42,752 nt of DNA from Pseudomonadota bacterium (GCA_023386795.1 JAEWJB010000097.1:1-42752); one strand, 5' to 3'; shown: positions 25,971 to 33,809, numbered from the stretch's first letter. Numbers and translations: made by a program. The notes: a model not told the origin generated them from the letters alone.

Positions 25971-28900
25971 TCACCTCGCGCCGCGCCAGCGCGGCAGGAA
26001 CAAGCGCACGAGCGTGCCATTCCCCGGCGTGGACGCCAGCGACAGTTTTGCCCCCAGCGCGCGGGCCCGTTCACGCATGCCGATCAATCCCCAGTGGCCT
26101 TCGCGCTGTCCACCGGCAAGCAAGGCCGGTTCGATGCCGCAGCCGTCGTCGCGCACTTCCACCCGCACGCCAAGCCAGCCATACACCACGGACACCGTGA
26201 TGTTCCGCGCACCGGCATGCCGCGCCGCATTGGCCACCGCTTCGCGCACGATGCGGTACACCTCGTCCTGCTCGGCGGCCTTCAAATGGCTCGGCCTGCC
26301 GCGCGCATTGAACGCGTAGGTGATCTCCGGCGGTAGCGCCAGCTTCTCGGGCAGCTCGCCCAGCCGGGCCTCCAGGTCTCGCGGCTCGGCCGGTTCCTGG
26401 CGCAGCTCGCGAATCCTGTCGCGGCCTTCGACCAGCCCGGCATTGGCTTCGGTCACCACGCGCGACAGCGCGGCCTTGGCGGCTTCGCTCTCGCCTTTTT
26501 CGAGCCGCGCTCGCGCCGCCTCCACCATGAACATCAACGCCTGCATCGATTGCAGCAAGGTGTCGTGCAAATCACGCGCGATGCGCTCGCGTTCGACGAA
26601 GCGCGCGCGATACACCCGCTGCAACCCCGCGCGTGCGGCGGCCACGCGCCAACGCACGAGCGCCCAGATCGCGCACAGCAGTGCCGCCAGGCAAACCAGC
26701 GAGAACCACCAGGTCTGCCAGAACGCCGGCGGCACGTTGAATGCCAACGTGGCTTCGTTTCCTGACCAGTCCTCGCCGCTGTCGGCTGCCTGCAACGTGA
26801 AGCGGTAGTGGCCGGGCGCCAAGCCGCTGTACATCGCCTGACGTTGCGCGCCGGCGTCATGCCAGTCGGTCTCCCGACCTTCCAATCGATAGCGGAAACG
26901 GGCGCGTTCTGGCCGGCCCAGGAACGGCGCGGTGTAGTCGATCCGCAGGTCGCCGCTGCGCGCCGGCAAGGACATCGCCGACGCCAGCGGCACCGCCTTG
27001 TCGTCCACGTGCACCGCCAGCACGACGGGCGGGACTGCAGCCTTGGCATCGCGGCGCGGGTGCGCGGCGGGGTCGATCCAATGCACGCCGCGACTCGTCG
27101 CGACCCATATCCGGCCCTGGTCGTCGGCCACCGCCACCGGGGACGCGCCACTTTGTTCGGCCGCACCGCGCAGGCCATCGAGCACACCGAAACGCTCGAA
27201 GGCCACGCGATACGATGGCTGCGCCCGCCAACGGGCCATCTCGCTGGCGGGCACGCGGGTCACGCCGGGCCGCCCGACCAGCCACGCTTCGCCGTTGGCG
27301 AGCATCACGATGCCGGCCGTGCGCTCGAATGTTTCGCCCCCGCGCCCGAGCAGGCGCTGGAAATGTTCGCCGATGCGCGCGGCCACGCCCTGCACGCCGC
27401 CGATCCACAGTTCGTCCTTCCAGGCCCGCAGCACGGCGATGCGCCCGACCTGCGGCCCGTCTTTCTCGAAGTCGTGGTGGCCGCCTTCCTCGAACACGCG
27501 GATCGTCTGTCCGGCGTCGGACCAGAGGCGGCCTTGCGCGTCCTGCGCCAGCGCGCGCGGCGTGGTGCCCGCTTCCACGCCGTACCTGGCGCTCTGCGCT
27601 TCCCACTGCCCCTGGTACAGCCGCAGCAGACCGCCGTTGACCTTGCTCACCCACAGGCCGCCGTCGCGGTCACTGGCCAACGTCACGATCCTGCCGTTGC
27701 CGGCCGCCTCGGGCGGCAACGGCACTGACTGCAGCTTCGCGCCCTCGCTGCGCCACAGGCCGCCATCCGCATCACCCACCCAGAACTGTCCCGAGCCATC
27801 GCGAAACAGCGCGGTCACGCCGGCTTCCGCGCCCGCCACCTCCTGCACGCGCGCGCCGCCCGGCGCGTCGGGATCCGGGGTGATGCGCATCGGGCCCTTG
27901 TCCGCGTTCGCGGCCCACACCTGCCCCTGCCCGTCCACGCCCACCGCGAACACCTGGTCCCGGCGCGGCAGCTGGATGGCGGCCAGCGCGTTGGCACGGA
28001 AGCGATCCAGGCCGTTGGCCGTACCCACCCACAGGTTGCCTTCGCGGTCTTCGAACAGCGTCCACACCACCTCGGAGGTCAGGCCCTGTGCCATGCCGAA
28101 ATATTCCGGCGTCGGCGCGGCGTGGGTCTTGTCCGGGGCATGCAGCACGGCGGGATCCCGCACACGCGCGACGCCATGTTCGTTGGCGAGCCACATCACG
28201 CCATCGCGGTCGAAACGCAGGCCGGCGCCCTTGAACGCGGGGTCGAGCCAACTGGTGGTGACGCCCGCGCGCCCGGGAAGCGGCGCCGCCTGCGACAACG
28301 GACGCACGCCCCACTCGTCGGCCGCCCACAGCGTGCCATCGGGCGATTGGTCGAAGAACGGGTAGTCGATGGACTGCGGCATGACCTCGAACGCGCGGGC
28401 ACCCGGTGCCAGATGCGCGATGTGCGCGGAGGTGCCGTCCGAATACGCCACCCACATGCCCTGGTCGCGGTCGAAGAACAGGCGCTGCGGCATCCAGGCA
28501 GGATCGAAGCCCATATCCGGGACGCTCTTCCACGTGTCCGTGGCAGGGTCCAGGTACACGAGCGCGGTCGCCGTGGCTGCCCACAGCCGTCCCGTGGCAT
28601 CGCGCCCGAAGCCGATCACCGAACCCAGCGGCACGTCGTCGCGCTGGTATTCGTAGTTCGCCGGATGGGCGCCACCCATGCGGCTCATCCCGCCGCTGAC
28701 ATAACCCACCCAGACGCTGCCGTCGCGATCGACGAAGAGGTTGAGGATGTCGTCATCGACGATGGGGGTGCCGGCGATGGAGGTGATGCGTTCGAAGCGC
28801 AGGCCATCGAAGCGGTACAGTCCCTGCCGCGACCCCAGCCAGAGGAATCCGTCAGGCGTTTGCGCGATCGACAGGATCTGCGCCGGCGCGCCCTGTTCGG

Positions 28901-29072
28901 GTGTCCAGCGGTCGTGTCGCAGCTGCGAGAGCGCGCGATCCGGCGCGAGCGCTTGGGCGCCCGCGCACAGGCCGAGCCAGAACACGACCAGGCCCATGCG
29001 CAGCACACGGCGCAGTGCATGCCTGGGCGCGACGCACCGCCAGGAAGAAACAGCAGGGACCGGAAGGGCCAT
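25971..29072 (-). CDS. large sensor histidine kinase with two-component-regulator propeller repeats
   Basis: 1033 aa. The N-terminal hydrophobic segment (~residues 26-43) exports a ~740-aa sensor made of Reg_prop beta-propeller repeats (for example PDGFLWLGSRQGLYRFDGLRF, REGNLWVGTANGLDRFR). A Y_Y_Y domain follows (~690-780: FRYRLEGRETDW, APGHYRFTLQAAD). One transmembrane helix (788-807) leads to a HisKA_3 dimerisation domain with phosphoacceptor His836 in ERIARDLHDTLLQSMQAL. A HATPase domain has Asn948, DDGCGIEP (Asp976) and GHWGLIGMRERA. This is the NarX/LuxR-type kinase class and fits the NarL-type regulator at 31382-32005. The two genes are separated by a plus-strand operon. An alternative start is Met26. 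The ligand is unknown; oligosaccharides are common for this architecture. Confidence 0.93.
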   Translation of the reverse strand: MALPVPAVSSWRCVAPRHALRRVLRMGLVVFWLGLCAGAQALAPDRALSQLRHDRWTPEQGAPAQILSIAQTPDGFLWLGSRQGLYRFDGLRFERITSIAGTPIVDDDILNLFVDRDGSVWVGYVSGGMSRMGGAHPANYEYQRDDVPLGSVIGFGRDATGRLWAATATALVYLDPATDTWKSVPDMGFDPAWMPQRLFFDRDQGMWVAYSDGTSAHIAHLAPGARAFEVMPQSIDYPFFDQSPDGTLWAADEWGVRPLSQAAPLPGRAGVTTSWLDPAFKGAGLRFDRDGVMWLANEHGVARVRDPAVLHAPDKTHAAPTPEYFGMAQGLTSEVVWTLFEDREGNLWVGTANGLDRFRANALAAIQLPRRDQVFAVGVDGQGQVWAANADKGPMRITPDPDAPGGARVQEVAGAEAGVTALFRDGSGQFWVGDADGGLWRSEGAKLQSVPLPPEAAGNGRIVTLASDRDGGLWVSKVNGGLLRLYQGQWEAQSARYGVEAGTTPRALAQDAQGRLWSDAGQTIRVFEEGGHHDFEKDGPQVGRIAVLRAWKDELWIGGVQGVAARIGEHFQRLLGRGGETFERTAGIVMLANGEAWLVGRPGVTRVPASEMARWRAQPSYRVAFERFGVLDGLRGAAEQSGASPVAVADDQGRIWVATSRGVHWIDPAAHPRRDAKAAVPPVVLAVHVDDKAVPLASAMSLPARSGDLRIDYTAPFLGRPERARFRYRLEGRETDWHDAGAQRQAMYSGLAPGHYRFTLQAADSGEDWSGNEATLAFNVPPAFWQTWWFSLVCLAALLCAIWALVRWRVAAARAGLQRVYRARFVERERIARDLHDTLLQSMQALMFMVEAARARLEKGESEAAKAALSRVVTEANAGLVEGRDRIRELRQEPAEPRDLEARLGELPEKLALPPEITYAFNARGRPSHLKAAEQDEVYRIVREAVANAARHAGARNITVSVVYGWLGVRVEVRDDGCGIEPALLAGGQREGHWGLIGMRERARALGAKLSLASTPGNGTLVRLFLPRWRGAR

Positions 29073-29198
29073 GGCGGCGAGGGTGTCGAAGGAAGGTGCC
29101 CGGCGATCTCCCCCCGCCGGGATGGGCGGCGCGAGTATGGCCCAGTCTCCGGGGTGCCGCACGACGGCCCGATGCCCACCCGTGGCACGCCGATACCG

Positions 29199-29216
29199 CT
29201 CCCCCAAATGGAGGAG
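29199..29216. promoter_or_regulatory. predicted response-regulator binding site 1
   Basis: CTCCCCCAAATGGAGGAG is an imperfect palindrome: the arms CTCCCCCA and TGGAGGAG match 7 of 8 positions around AA. Fifteen consecutive bases (CCCCCAAATGGAGGA) are identical to site 2 at 32076-32093. It lies 115 bp before the hydrolase ATG and 127 bp before the kinase ATG. Size and symmetry suit a dimer of the NarL/FixJ-type regulator encoded at 31382-32005. The assignment is inferred from context. Confidence 0.6.
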
Positions 29217-29235
29217 CGCCGCCCACCCGATCCCT

Positions 29236-29268
29236 GCGATGCGAAGCGCCGTGCCCGCGCGGATGCTG
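29236..29268 (+). promoter_or_regulatory. spaced blocks conserved downstream of predicted site 1
   Basis: GCGATG (29236-29241) lies 20 bp after the CCCCCAAATGGAGGA core, and GATGCTG (29262-29268) lies another 20 bp further. Both recur with identical spacing after site 2. If the first block overlaps a degenerate -10, the palindrome would be centred near -40, the position from which class II activators work. The promoter reading is speculative, but the conservation is directly visible. Confidence 0.4.
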
Positions 29269-29330
29269 GCACCACGCCCCACGTTCGCGCTGCCATCGGC
29301 CGCGCCCCTTCTTTCCTGCAGGCAACCGAG

Positions 29331-29942
29331 ATGACCTCCTATCCCCACGTCCGCGATGCGCTCCACGACCGCCTCCTGACGCCGCAGAACGCCGCGGTGG
29401 TCATCATCGATTTCCAGCCGGTGCAGGTCAGCTCCATCGCCTCGCGCGACAAGCGCCAGCTGGTGGCCAACATCACCGCGCTCGCGCGCATCGCCCGGCT
29501 CTACGGCCTGCCCACGGTGCTGTCGTCGGTAAACGTCGCCACCGGCCGAAACCAGCCACTGATCCATCAGCTGACCGAAGTGCTGCCCGGGGTCCCGGTC
29601 GTGGACCGCACGTCGATCAACGCCTGGGAAGACCAGGATTTCGTCTCCGCGGTGAAGGCGACCGGCCGGAAAAAACTGGTGATGGCCGCGCTGTGGACGG
29701 AGGTGTGCCTCGTGCACCCGGCGCTGGATGCCCTGGCGGAAGGCTTCGATGTCTACCCGGTGGTCGATGCCTGCGGCGGCACCTCGCTGGAAGCCCACGA
29801 GGCCGGCCTGCAACGGCTGTTCCAGGCCGGTGCCCAACCCACCAGCTGGGTGCAGCTGATCTGCGAGCTCCAGCGCGACTGGAACCGGGAGGCCACGGTG
29901 CCGGGCTTCGCGGAGATCCTGTTCGCGGTCGAAGGCCACTGA
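29331..29942 (+). CDS. YcaC-like isochorismatase-family cysteine hydrolase
   Basis: A 203-aa cytoplasmic enzyme of the isochorismatase-like superfamily, with the Asp-Lys-Cys style active site. The Asp is in AAVVIIDFQ and the nucleophile is Cys126 in MAALWTEVCLVHPALDAL. INAWEDQDFVSAVKATGRKKLVMA and the C-terminal GAQPTSWVQLICELQRDWNREA strongly resemble E. coli YcaC, whose natural substrate is not settled. There is no isochorismate or nicotinate pathway nearby, so the old family name should not be taken as function. It is the first gene of a plus-strand operon with a cupin (30 nt later) and an SDR. It lies downstream of predicted regulator site 1. Confidence 0.9.
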   Translation: MTSYPHVRDALHDRLLTPQNAAVVIIDFQPVQVSSIASRDKRQLVANITALARIARLYGLPTVLSSVNVATGRNQPLIHQLTEVLPGVPVVDRTSINAWEDQDFVSAVKATGRKKLVMAALWTEVCLVHPALDALAEGFDVYPVVDACGGTSLEAHEAGLQRLFQAGAQPTSWVQLICELQRDWNREATVPGFAEILFAVEGH

Positions 29943-29972
29943 ACCGCCACCGAAACCACAAGGAGCGCACAG

Positions 29973-30455
29973 ATGAGCAGATGGACGATGACCCTCCTGG
30001 TGGCCTTCGCGGCTACCGCGCAGGCCACGCCGCCAGCGGTGTCCGACCCGTACGCCAAGACGCCGGCGGAGCTTTCGGCCCTCGCCACGACCGGCGGCGC
30101 GGGCGGTTCGGGCAATGCGAAGGTGCAAGTGGTCAGGTTGCTGGGGGATCCCTCCCGATCCGGCCCCTACAGCCAATTGCTGCGCGTGGCGCCGCACGCG
30201 GCCATCCCCGCGCATCATCACGCGGGCGACCGGGTCGCCACGGTGCTGTCGGGCACGTGGCACTTCGGCTATGGAAGCAAGGTCGACGCGCGCAAGCTGA
30301 AGACCCTGCCCGCCGGTTCGGTGTATACGGAGCCGGCGAACGCGGCGCACTTCGCGCAGACCGGGGACGAGCCCGTCACCGTGCTCATCACCGGCATGGG
30401 TCCGACGGATACGGTGTACGAGAATCCCGCCGACGAGCCGCACGCCGGGCATTGA
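29973..30455 (+). CDS. secreted single-domain cupin protein
   Basis: 160 aa. Residues ~1-19 form a signal peptide (MSRWTMTLLVAFAATAQAT), so it is predicted to be periplasmic. The cupin core runs from ~residue 60, with the metal-binding PAHHHAGDRVATVLSGTWHFGYG (HHH plus Glu/Asp position) and a second motif PANAAHFAQTGDEPV. A His/Glu-rich tail (NPADEPHAGH) may bind metal. Enzymatic cupins of this size often act as small dioxygenases or isomerases. The substrate is unknown. AAGGAG precedes the ATG, and the gene is 30 nt after the YcaC-like gene and 91 nt before the SDR gene. Confidence 0.85.
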   Translation: MSRWTMTLLVAFAATAQATPPAVSDPYAKTPAELSALATTGGAGGSGNAKVQVVRLLGDPSRSGPYSQLLRVAPHAAIPAHHHAGDRVATVLSGTWHFGYGSKVDARKLKTLPAGSVYTEPANAAHFAQTGDEPVTVLITGMGPTDTVYENPADEPHAGH

Positions 30456-30546
30456 AGCGCGGTCCTTGATGCGCCCGGAACCTGCTCGGCGGTAAAACAC
30501 CCGTCCAGGCGTCACCGCCCCTCTCCCCCTACTGAAAGGAGCTTCC

Positions 30547-31341
30547 ATGCACATCGACCTGAGCCACAGGACCGCCATCGTCACCGGTTCGACGGCCGGC
30601 ATCGGGCTGGCCATTGCCCACGGGCTGGCCGCCTCCGGCGCACGGGTGGTCGTCACCGGACGCACGCAGCCGCGCGTGGACGAAGCCATCGCCACCCTGA
30701 CCCGCCAGGTGCCTGGCGCCCGCGTGTCGGGCGTGGCCGGCGATCTGGGCACGCTGAAGGGCGCGCAGGCGCTGATCGAAGCCGAACCGTCGACCGACAT
30801 CCTGGTCAACAACCTCGGCATCTTCGAGCCAAAGGGCTTCTTCGATATCCCCGACGAAGACTGGATGCATTTCTTCGAAGTGAACGTGCTCAGCGGTATC
30901 CGGCTCGCCCGCCACTACGCGCAGGGCATGGCGCAACGCGGCTGGGGCCGCGTCCAGTTCCTCTCCAGCGAGTCGGGCGTGCAGATTCCGACGGAAATGG
31001 TCCATTACGGCACGACCAAGACCGCGCAGCTGGCGGTATCGCGCGGGCTGGCCGAAACACTGGCCGGCACCGGCGTCACCGTCAATGCCATCCTCCCCGG
31101 CCCGACCCGGTCGGAGGGCGTCGGTGATTTCTTCGGGAAGATTGCCGCCGAAAAGGGCAGCTCGCTGGCCGAGGTCGAGCGCGACTTCATTGCCACGCAC
31201 CGGCCGACATCGCTGATCCAGCGGCTGGCCACGGTGGAGGAAGTCGCCAACCTGAGCGTCTACCTGGCCTCCGAGCAGGCGTCGGCCACCACCGGCGCGG
31301 CGGTGCGCGTCGACGGTGGCGTGGTGCGTTCGGTGATCTGA
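30547..31341 (+). CDS. short-chain dehydrogenase/reductase
   Basis: A 264-aa classical SDR. The nucleotide-binding VTGSTAGIGLAIAHGLA (residues ~13-29) and the NNLG motif (ILVNNLGIFEPKGF) are present. The catalytic Ser lies in FLSSESG, with Tyr-x-x-x-Lys in HYGTTKTAQLAVSRGLAE. ATGAAVRVDGGVVRSV closes the protein. The Arg after VVVTG (GRTQ) suggests NADP(H) preference. AAAGGAG lies immediately upstream. It is the third gene of the operon started by the YcaC-like hydrolase and ends at a strong hairpin (31353-31377) facing the regulator gene. The substrate is unknown; family members reduce or oxidise a hydroxy/keto group. Confidence 0.93.
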   Translation: MHIDLSHRTAIVTGSTAGIGLAIAHGLAASGARVVVTGRTQPRVDEAIATLTRQVPGARVSGVAGDLGTLKGAQALIEAEPSTDILVNNLGIFEPKGFFDIPDEDWMHFFEVNVLSGIRLARHYAQGMAQRGWGRVQFLSSESGVQIPTEMVHYGTTKTAQLAVSRGLAETLAGTGVTVNAILPGPTRSEGVGDFFGKIAAEKGSSLAEVERDFIATHRPTSLIQRLATVEEVANLSVYLASEQASATTGAAVRVDGGVVRSVI

Positions 31342-31352
31342 CCCCGCGGCGC

Positions 31353-31377
31353 GCGGGCTGCGCGTGGCGCAGCCCGC
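31353..31377. terminator. perfect hairpin between convergent SDR and response-regulator genes
   Basis: GCGGGCTGCGC pairs with GCGCAGCCCGC, an 11-bp perfect stem with a 3-nt loop. It sits 11 nt after the SDR stop and 4 nt beyond the regulator's stop. No T tract follows on either strand, so it may act as a Rho-assisted or RNA-stabilising bidirectional terminator. Confidence 0.55.
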
Positions 31378-31381
31378 CTGC

Positions 31382-32005
31382 TCAATCGTCCAGCCGCACC
31401 AGCCCGCGGCGCAGCGCGATATGGAACGCCTCGGTGCGATTGCTCGCATCGATCTTCTCGAAGATGCGCGTCAGGTGCGACTTCACGGTTTCGGCCGAGA
31501 TGCCCATCTCGTTGGCGATCCGCTTGTTCTCCCATCCCCGCGCCAGCGCGGTGAGGATGGCCAGTTCGCGCGCGGTGAGTGCCTGGTCGCCGATGTGCCG
31601 CGAAATCTCCTGGGACACCTCGTTGGAGACGCAGCGCTTGCCCTGCGCGATCTTGCGCAGCGCGTCGATCAGCTCGCCGCGCAGCGCGCTCTTCAGCAGG
31701 TAGCCATAGGCGCCAGCGGCCATCGCCTCGCGCGCGTTGCCATCGCCGCTGTACGTCGTGAGCACGGCCACGCGGGCCTCGGGAAACTCCGAGCGCAGGC
31801 GGCGGATGAATTCGATGCCGTTGCAGCCCGGCATTTGCAGGTCCACGAGCACGACATCGGGCAGCAGCCGGCGGAACTGCTCCAGGCCGCCGTCGGCGTC
31901 GCCGGCCTCGCCGGCCACGACCAGGTCCGGCTCCACCTCCAGCATGGCGCTGATGCCGTTGCGTACGAGCGGATGGTCGTCGATGGTCAGTATCCGGATG
32001 CTCAT
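31382..32005 (-). CDS. NarL/FixJ-family response regulator
   Basis: 207 aa. The receiver domain (residues 1-~120) has acidic pocket DD at 9-10, phosphoacceptor Asp55 in VVLVDLQMPG, the conserved Thr in VLTTYS and Lys in YLLKSA. The C-terminal LuxR-type helix-turn-helix is LTARELAILTALARGWENKRIANEMGISAETVKSHLTRIFEKIDASNRTEA (residues ~143-193). It is the natural partner of the HisKA_3 kinase at 25971-29072, the only other two-component gene in the window. The kinase and regulator genes are separated by the operon they probably control. Its own upstream region carries site 2, suggesting autoregulation. Confidence 0.94.
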   Translation of the reverse strand: MSIRILTIDDHPLVRNGISAMLEVEPDLVVAGEAGDADGGLEQFRRLLPDVVLVDLQMPGCNGIEFIRRLRSEFPEARVAVLTTYSGDGNAREAMAAGAYGYLLKSALRGELIDALRKIAQGKRCVSNEVSQEISRHIGDQALTARELAILTALARGWENKRIANEMGISAETVKSHLTRIFEKIDASNRTEAFHIALRRGLVRLDD

Positions 32006-32075
32006 GTCCCGCTCCGCTACGCCCGCCGCTGCCGGTCACGGCGCAATGTATAGCAACCGGCGGCCTTCCGGGGGC

Positions 32076-32093
32076 ATCCCCCAAATGGAGGAC
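32076..32093. promoter_or_regulatory. predicted response-regulator binding site 2
   Basis: ATCCCCCAAATGGAGGAC has arms matching 6 of 8 positions around AA. It shares 15 consecutive bases with site 1. It lies in the divergent gap between the regulator (ATG 71 bp away) and the second cysteine hydrolase (ATG 93 bp away), so one site could serve both. The match to site 1 and the context support regulator binding; no binding data exist here. Confidence 0.6.
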
Positions 32094-32112
32094 ACGCAGG
32101 CCACCATTCACC

Positions 32113-32145
32113 GCGATGACCCGGCACGGGGCACGGCCGATGCTG
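32113..32145 (+). promoter_or_regulatory. spaced blocks conserved downstream of predicted site 2
   Basis: GCGATG (32113-32118) and GATGCTG (32139-32145) follow the palindrome at exactly the distances seen at site 1, while most of the bases between differ. This points to selected positions or to an old duplication of the promoter. Confidence 0.4.
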
Positions 32146-32185
32146 TTCCGGCAGGCGCACACGGCGCGCGCCCGGAGAAGCAGCC

Positions 32186-32827
32186 ATGGATTCGCTGGGG
32201 CCGGTCTATCCACCGGGACATACCGCGCTGCTGCTGGTGGATCCCTACAACGACTTCCTTTCCGAAGGCGGCAAGTTCTGGCCGCGCCTGGCCGAGGTCG
32301 CGGCGGGCGTGGACCTGCTGGCGAACCTGCGCCGCATCCGCCAGGCGATCCGCTGTGCCCGCTGGCCCCTGTTCTTCGTCCCCCATCACCGCGCGATGTC
32401 CAATGACTTCGAACGCTGGCAGCACCCTACGCCGTGGCAGCAGGCGATGTCCCAGGCCCAGGCCTTCGCCATGAACAGCTGGGGCGGCCAGTGGCATCCC
32501 GATCTCACGCCCGGGCCCGGTGACACAGTCGCCCGGGCGCATTGGGGCGCGAACGGCTTTCTTGGCACGGACCTGGACCTGCTGCTCAAGCAACAGCGCA
32601 TCAGCCACGTCGTCGTGGTCGGCGTGATCGCCAACACCTGCATCGAGACCACAGCGCGCCATGCCAGCGAGCTGGGCTACCACGTCACCCTGGTCACCGA
32701 TGCCACGGCCGCGCTCAGCCACGACGCGATGTTCTACGCGCACGAGGTCAACGGACCGACCTATGCGCATGCCCTGCTGACCACGCGCGAGTTCCTGGCG
32801 CGCGTGCCCTTCACCACCGATCCGTGA
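32186..32827 (+). CDS. isochorismatase-family cysteine hydrolase (second, RutB-like)
   Basis: 213 aa, cytoplasmic. The Asp of the catalytic triad is in ALLLVDPYNDFLSEGGK, and the nucleophile is Cys152 in VVVVGVIANTCIETTARHASELGYHVTLVTDATAA, the classic cysteine-hydrolase signature. It is clearly a different subgroup from the YcaC-like enzyme at 29331, so the pair is not a recent duplication. The start at 32186 gives MDSLGPVYPPGHTALLLVDP. The alpha/beta hydrolase follows 26 nt later with its own GAGGA ribosome site. Predicted regulator site 2 lies 93 bp upstream. Family members hydrolyse amides, ureides or enol ethers; the substrate here is unknown. Confidence 0.9.
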   Translation: MDSLGPVYPPGHTALLLVDPYNDFLSEGGKFWPRLAEVAAGVDLLANLRRIRQAIRCARWPLFFVPHHRAMSNDFERWQHPTPWQQAMSQAQAFAMNSWGGQWHPDLTPGPGDTVARAHWGANGFLGTDLDLLLKQQRISHVVVVGVIANTCIETTARHASELGYHVTLVTDATAALSHDAMFYAHEVNGPTYAHALLTTREFLARVPFTTDP

Positions 32828-32853
32828 ACCACCGAACCCGACGAGGAATTCCC

Positions 32854-33777
32854 ATGAAAACGCTTCTTCGCTTCTTCCAGCGCGCCGCCCTCGCAGGCAT
32901 GGCGCTGTTCGCCGCCACCCTCGCCCACGCGGCGAACGTGGACATCCAGCGCCATACGGCCCAGGTCAATGGCGTCACCCTGCAATACCTGCAGGCCGGC
33001 CACGGCGACGGCACGCCGGTGGTGCTGCTGCACGGCTACGCCGAGACCAGTCGCATGTGGCAGCCGCTGATGCGCGAGCTGGCCGCCCGCCACGTGGTGA
33101 TCGCGCCGGACCTGCGCGGCGCGGGCGGCTCCTCCAAGCCGGCCGGCGGCTACGACAAGAAGACCATGGCGCAGGATATCCACGCGCTCGTGCAATCGCT
33201 GGGCTATCCCAAGGTGAAGATCGTCGGGCATGACATCGGCCTGATGGTCGCCTACGCCTACGCGGCGCAGTACCCGGACCAGGTCGAGAGCGTGGTGCTG
33301 ATGGATGCGTTCCTGCCGGGCGTGGGCGACTGGACCAAGGTATGGCTGCTGCGCGACCTGTGGCATTTCCACTTCTACGGCGAAACGCCGCTGAAGCTGG
33401 TCGATGGCCGCGAGCGCATCTACTTCGAGCACTTCTGGAACGACTTTGCCGCCGACCGCAACCACTCGGTGCCAGAGGCCGACCGCCAGTTCTACGCGGC
33501 GCAGTACGCCCAGCCCGGTGGCATGCGTGCCGGCTTCGAGTACTTCCGCAACTTCGAGCAGGATGCGAAGGACTTCGCCGGCTTCGCCCGGACGCCGCTG
33601 CACATGCCGATGCTGGTGCTGTCCGGCGAGAAGGCCGGCGGCCAGTTCCTGATCGACCAGGGGCGCATGGTGGACACGAATGTGGAGGGCGTCATCATCA
33701 AGGGCTCGGGCCACTGGCTGATGGAAGAAGCGCCCGGGCAGACGATTCCGGCGCTGGTGGCGTTCCTCGACCGGTAA
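32854..33777 (+). CDS. periplasmic alpha/beta hydrolase with Asp nucleophile (epoxide hydrolase/dehalogenase-like)
   Basis: 307 aa. A signal peptide (~residues 1-27, MKTLLRFFQRAALAGMALFAATLAHA) predicts export. The mature enzyme has the oxyanion segment VVLLHGYAETSRMW. The nucleophile elbow is VGHDIGLMVAYAY, where Asp127 replaces the usual Ser, and the catalytic His287 lies in IIKGSGHWLMEEAPGQTIPALVAFL. A GHDxG elbow is the mark of soluble epoxide hydrolases and haloacetate/haloalkane dehalogenases rather than esterases. The substrate is unknown, but the chemistry suggests removal of a reactive electrophile outside the cytoplasm. It is cotranscribed with the second cysteine hydrolase. Confidence 0.9.
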   Translation: MKTLLRFFQRAALAGMALFAATLAHAANVDIQRHTAQVNGVTLQYLQAGHGDGTPVVLLHGYAETSRMWQPLMRELAARHVVIAPDLRGAGGSSKPAGGYDKKTMAQDIHALVQSLGYPKVKIVGHDIGLMVAYAYAAQYPDQVESVVLMDAFLPGVGDWTKVWLLRDLWHFHFYGETPLKLVDGRERIYFEHFWNDFAADRNHSVPEADRQFYAAQYAQPGGMRAGFEYFRNFEQDAKDFAGFARTPLHMPMLVLSGEKAGGQFLIDQGRMVDTNVEGVIIKGSGHWLMEEAPGQTIPALVAFLDR

Positions 33778-33809
33778 GACATGCTCGAAAAACGCGGACA
33801 TGGAGAGAA

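Larger units (their letters stand above)
29073..29330. other. divergent regulatory region between the sensor kinase and the YcaC-like hydrolase genes
   Basis: 258 bp without a convincing gene. It contains the 18-bp pseudo-palindrome at 29199-29216 and the two spaced blocks GCGATG and GATGCTG that recur in the other divergent region (32006-32185). No strong sigma-70 consensus is visible on either strand, which suits activator-dependent promoters. Confidence 0.6.

Noticed and set aside
30521..30546. CTCCCCC followed by AAGGAG upstream of the SDR gene, resembling the two-component palindrome
   Set aside because: The central AAATGG is absent and AAAGGAG is fully explained as the ribosome binding site.
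29331..32827. Reading the two isochorismatase-family genes as siderophore or salicylate biosynthesis
   Set aside because: No isochorismate synthase, NRPS or related genes are nearby, and the sequences are YcaC-like and RutB-like rather than EntB-like.
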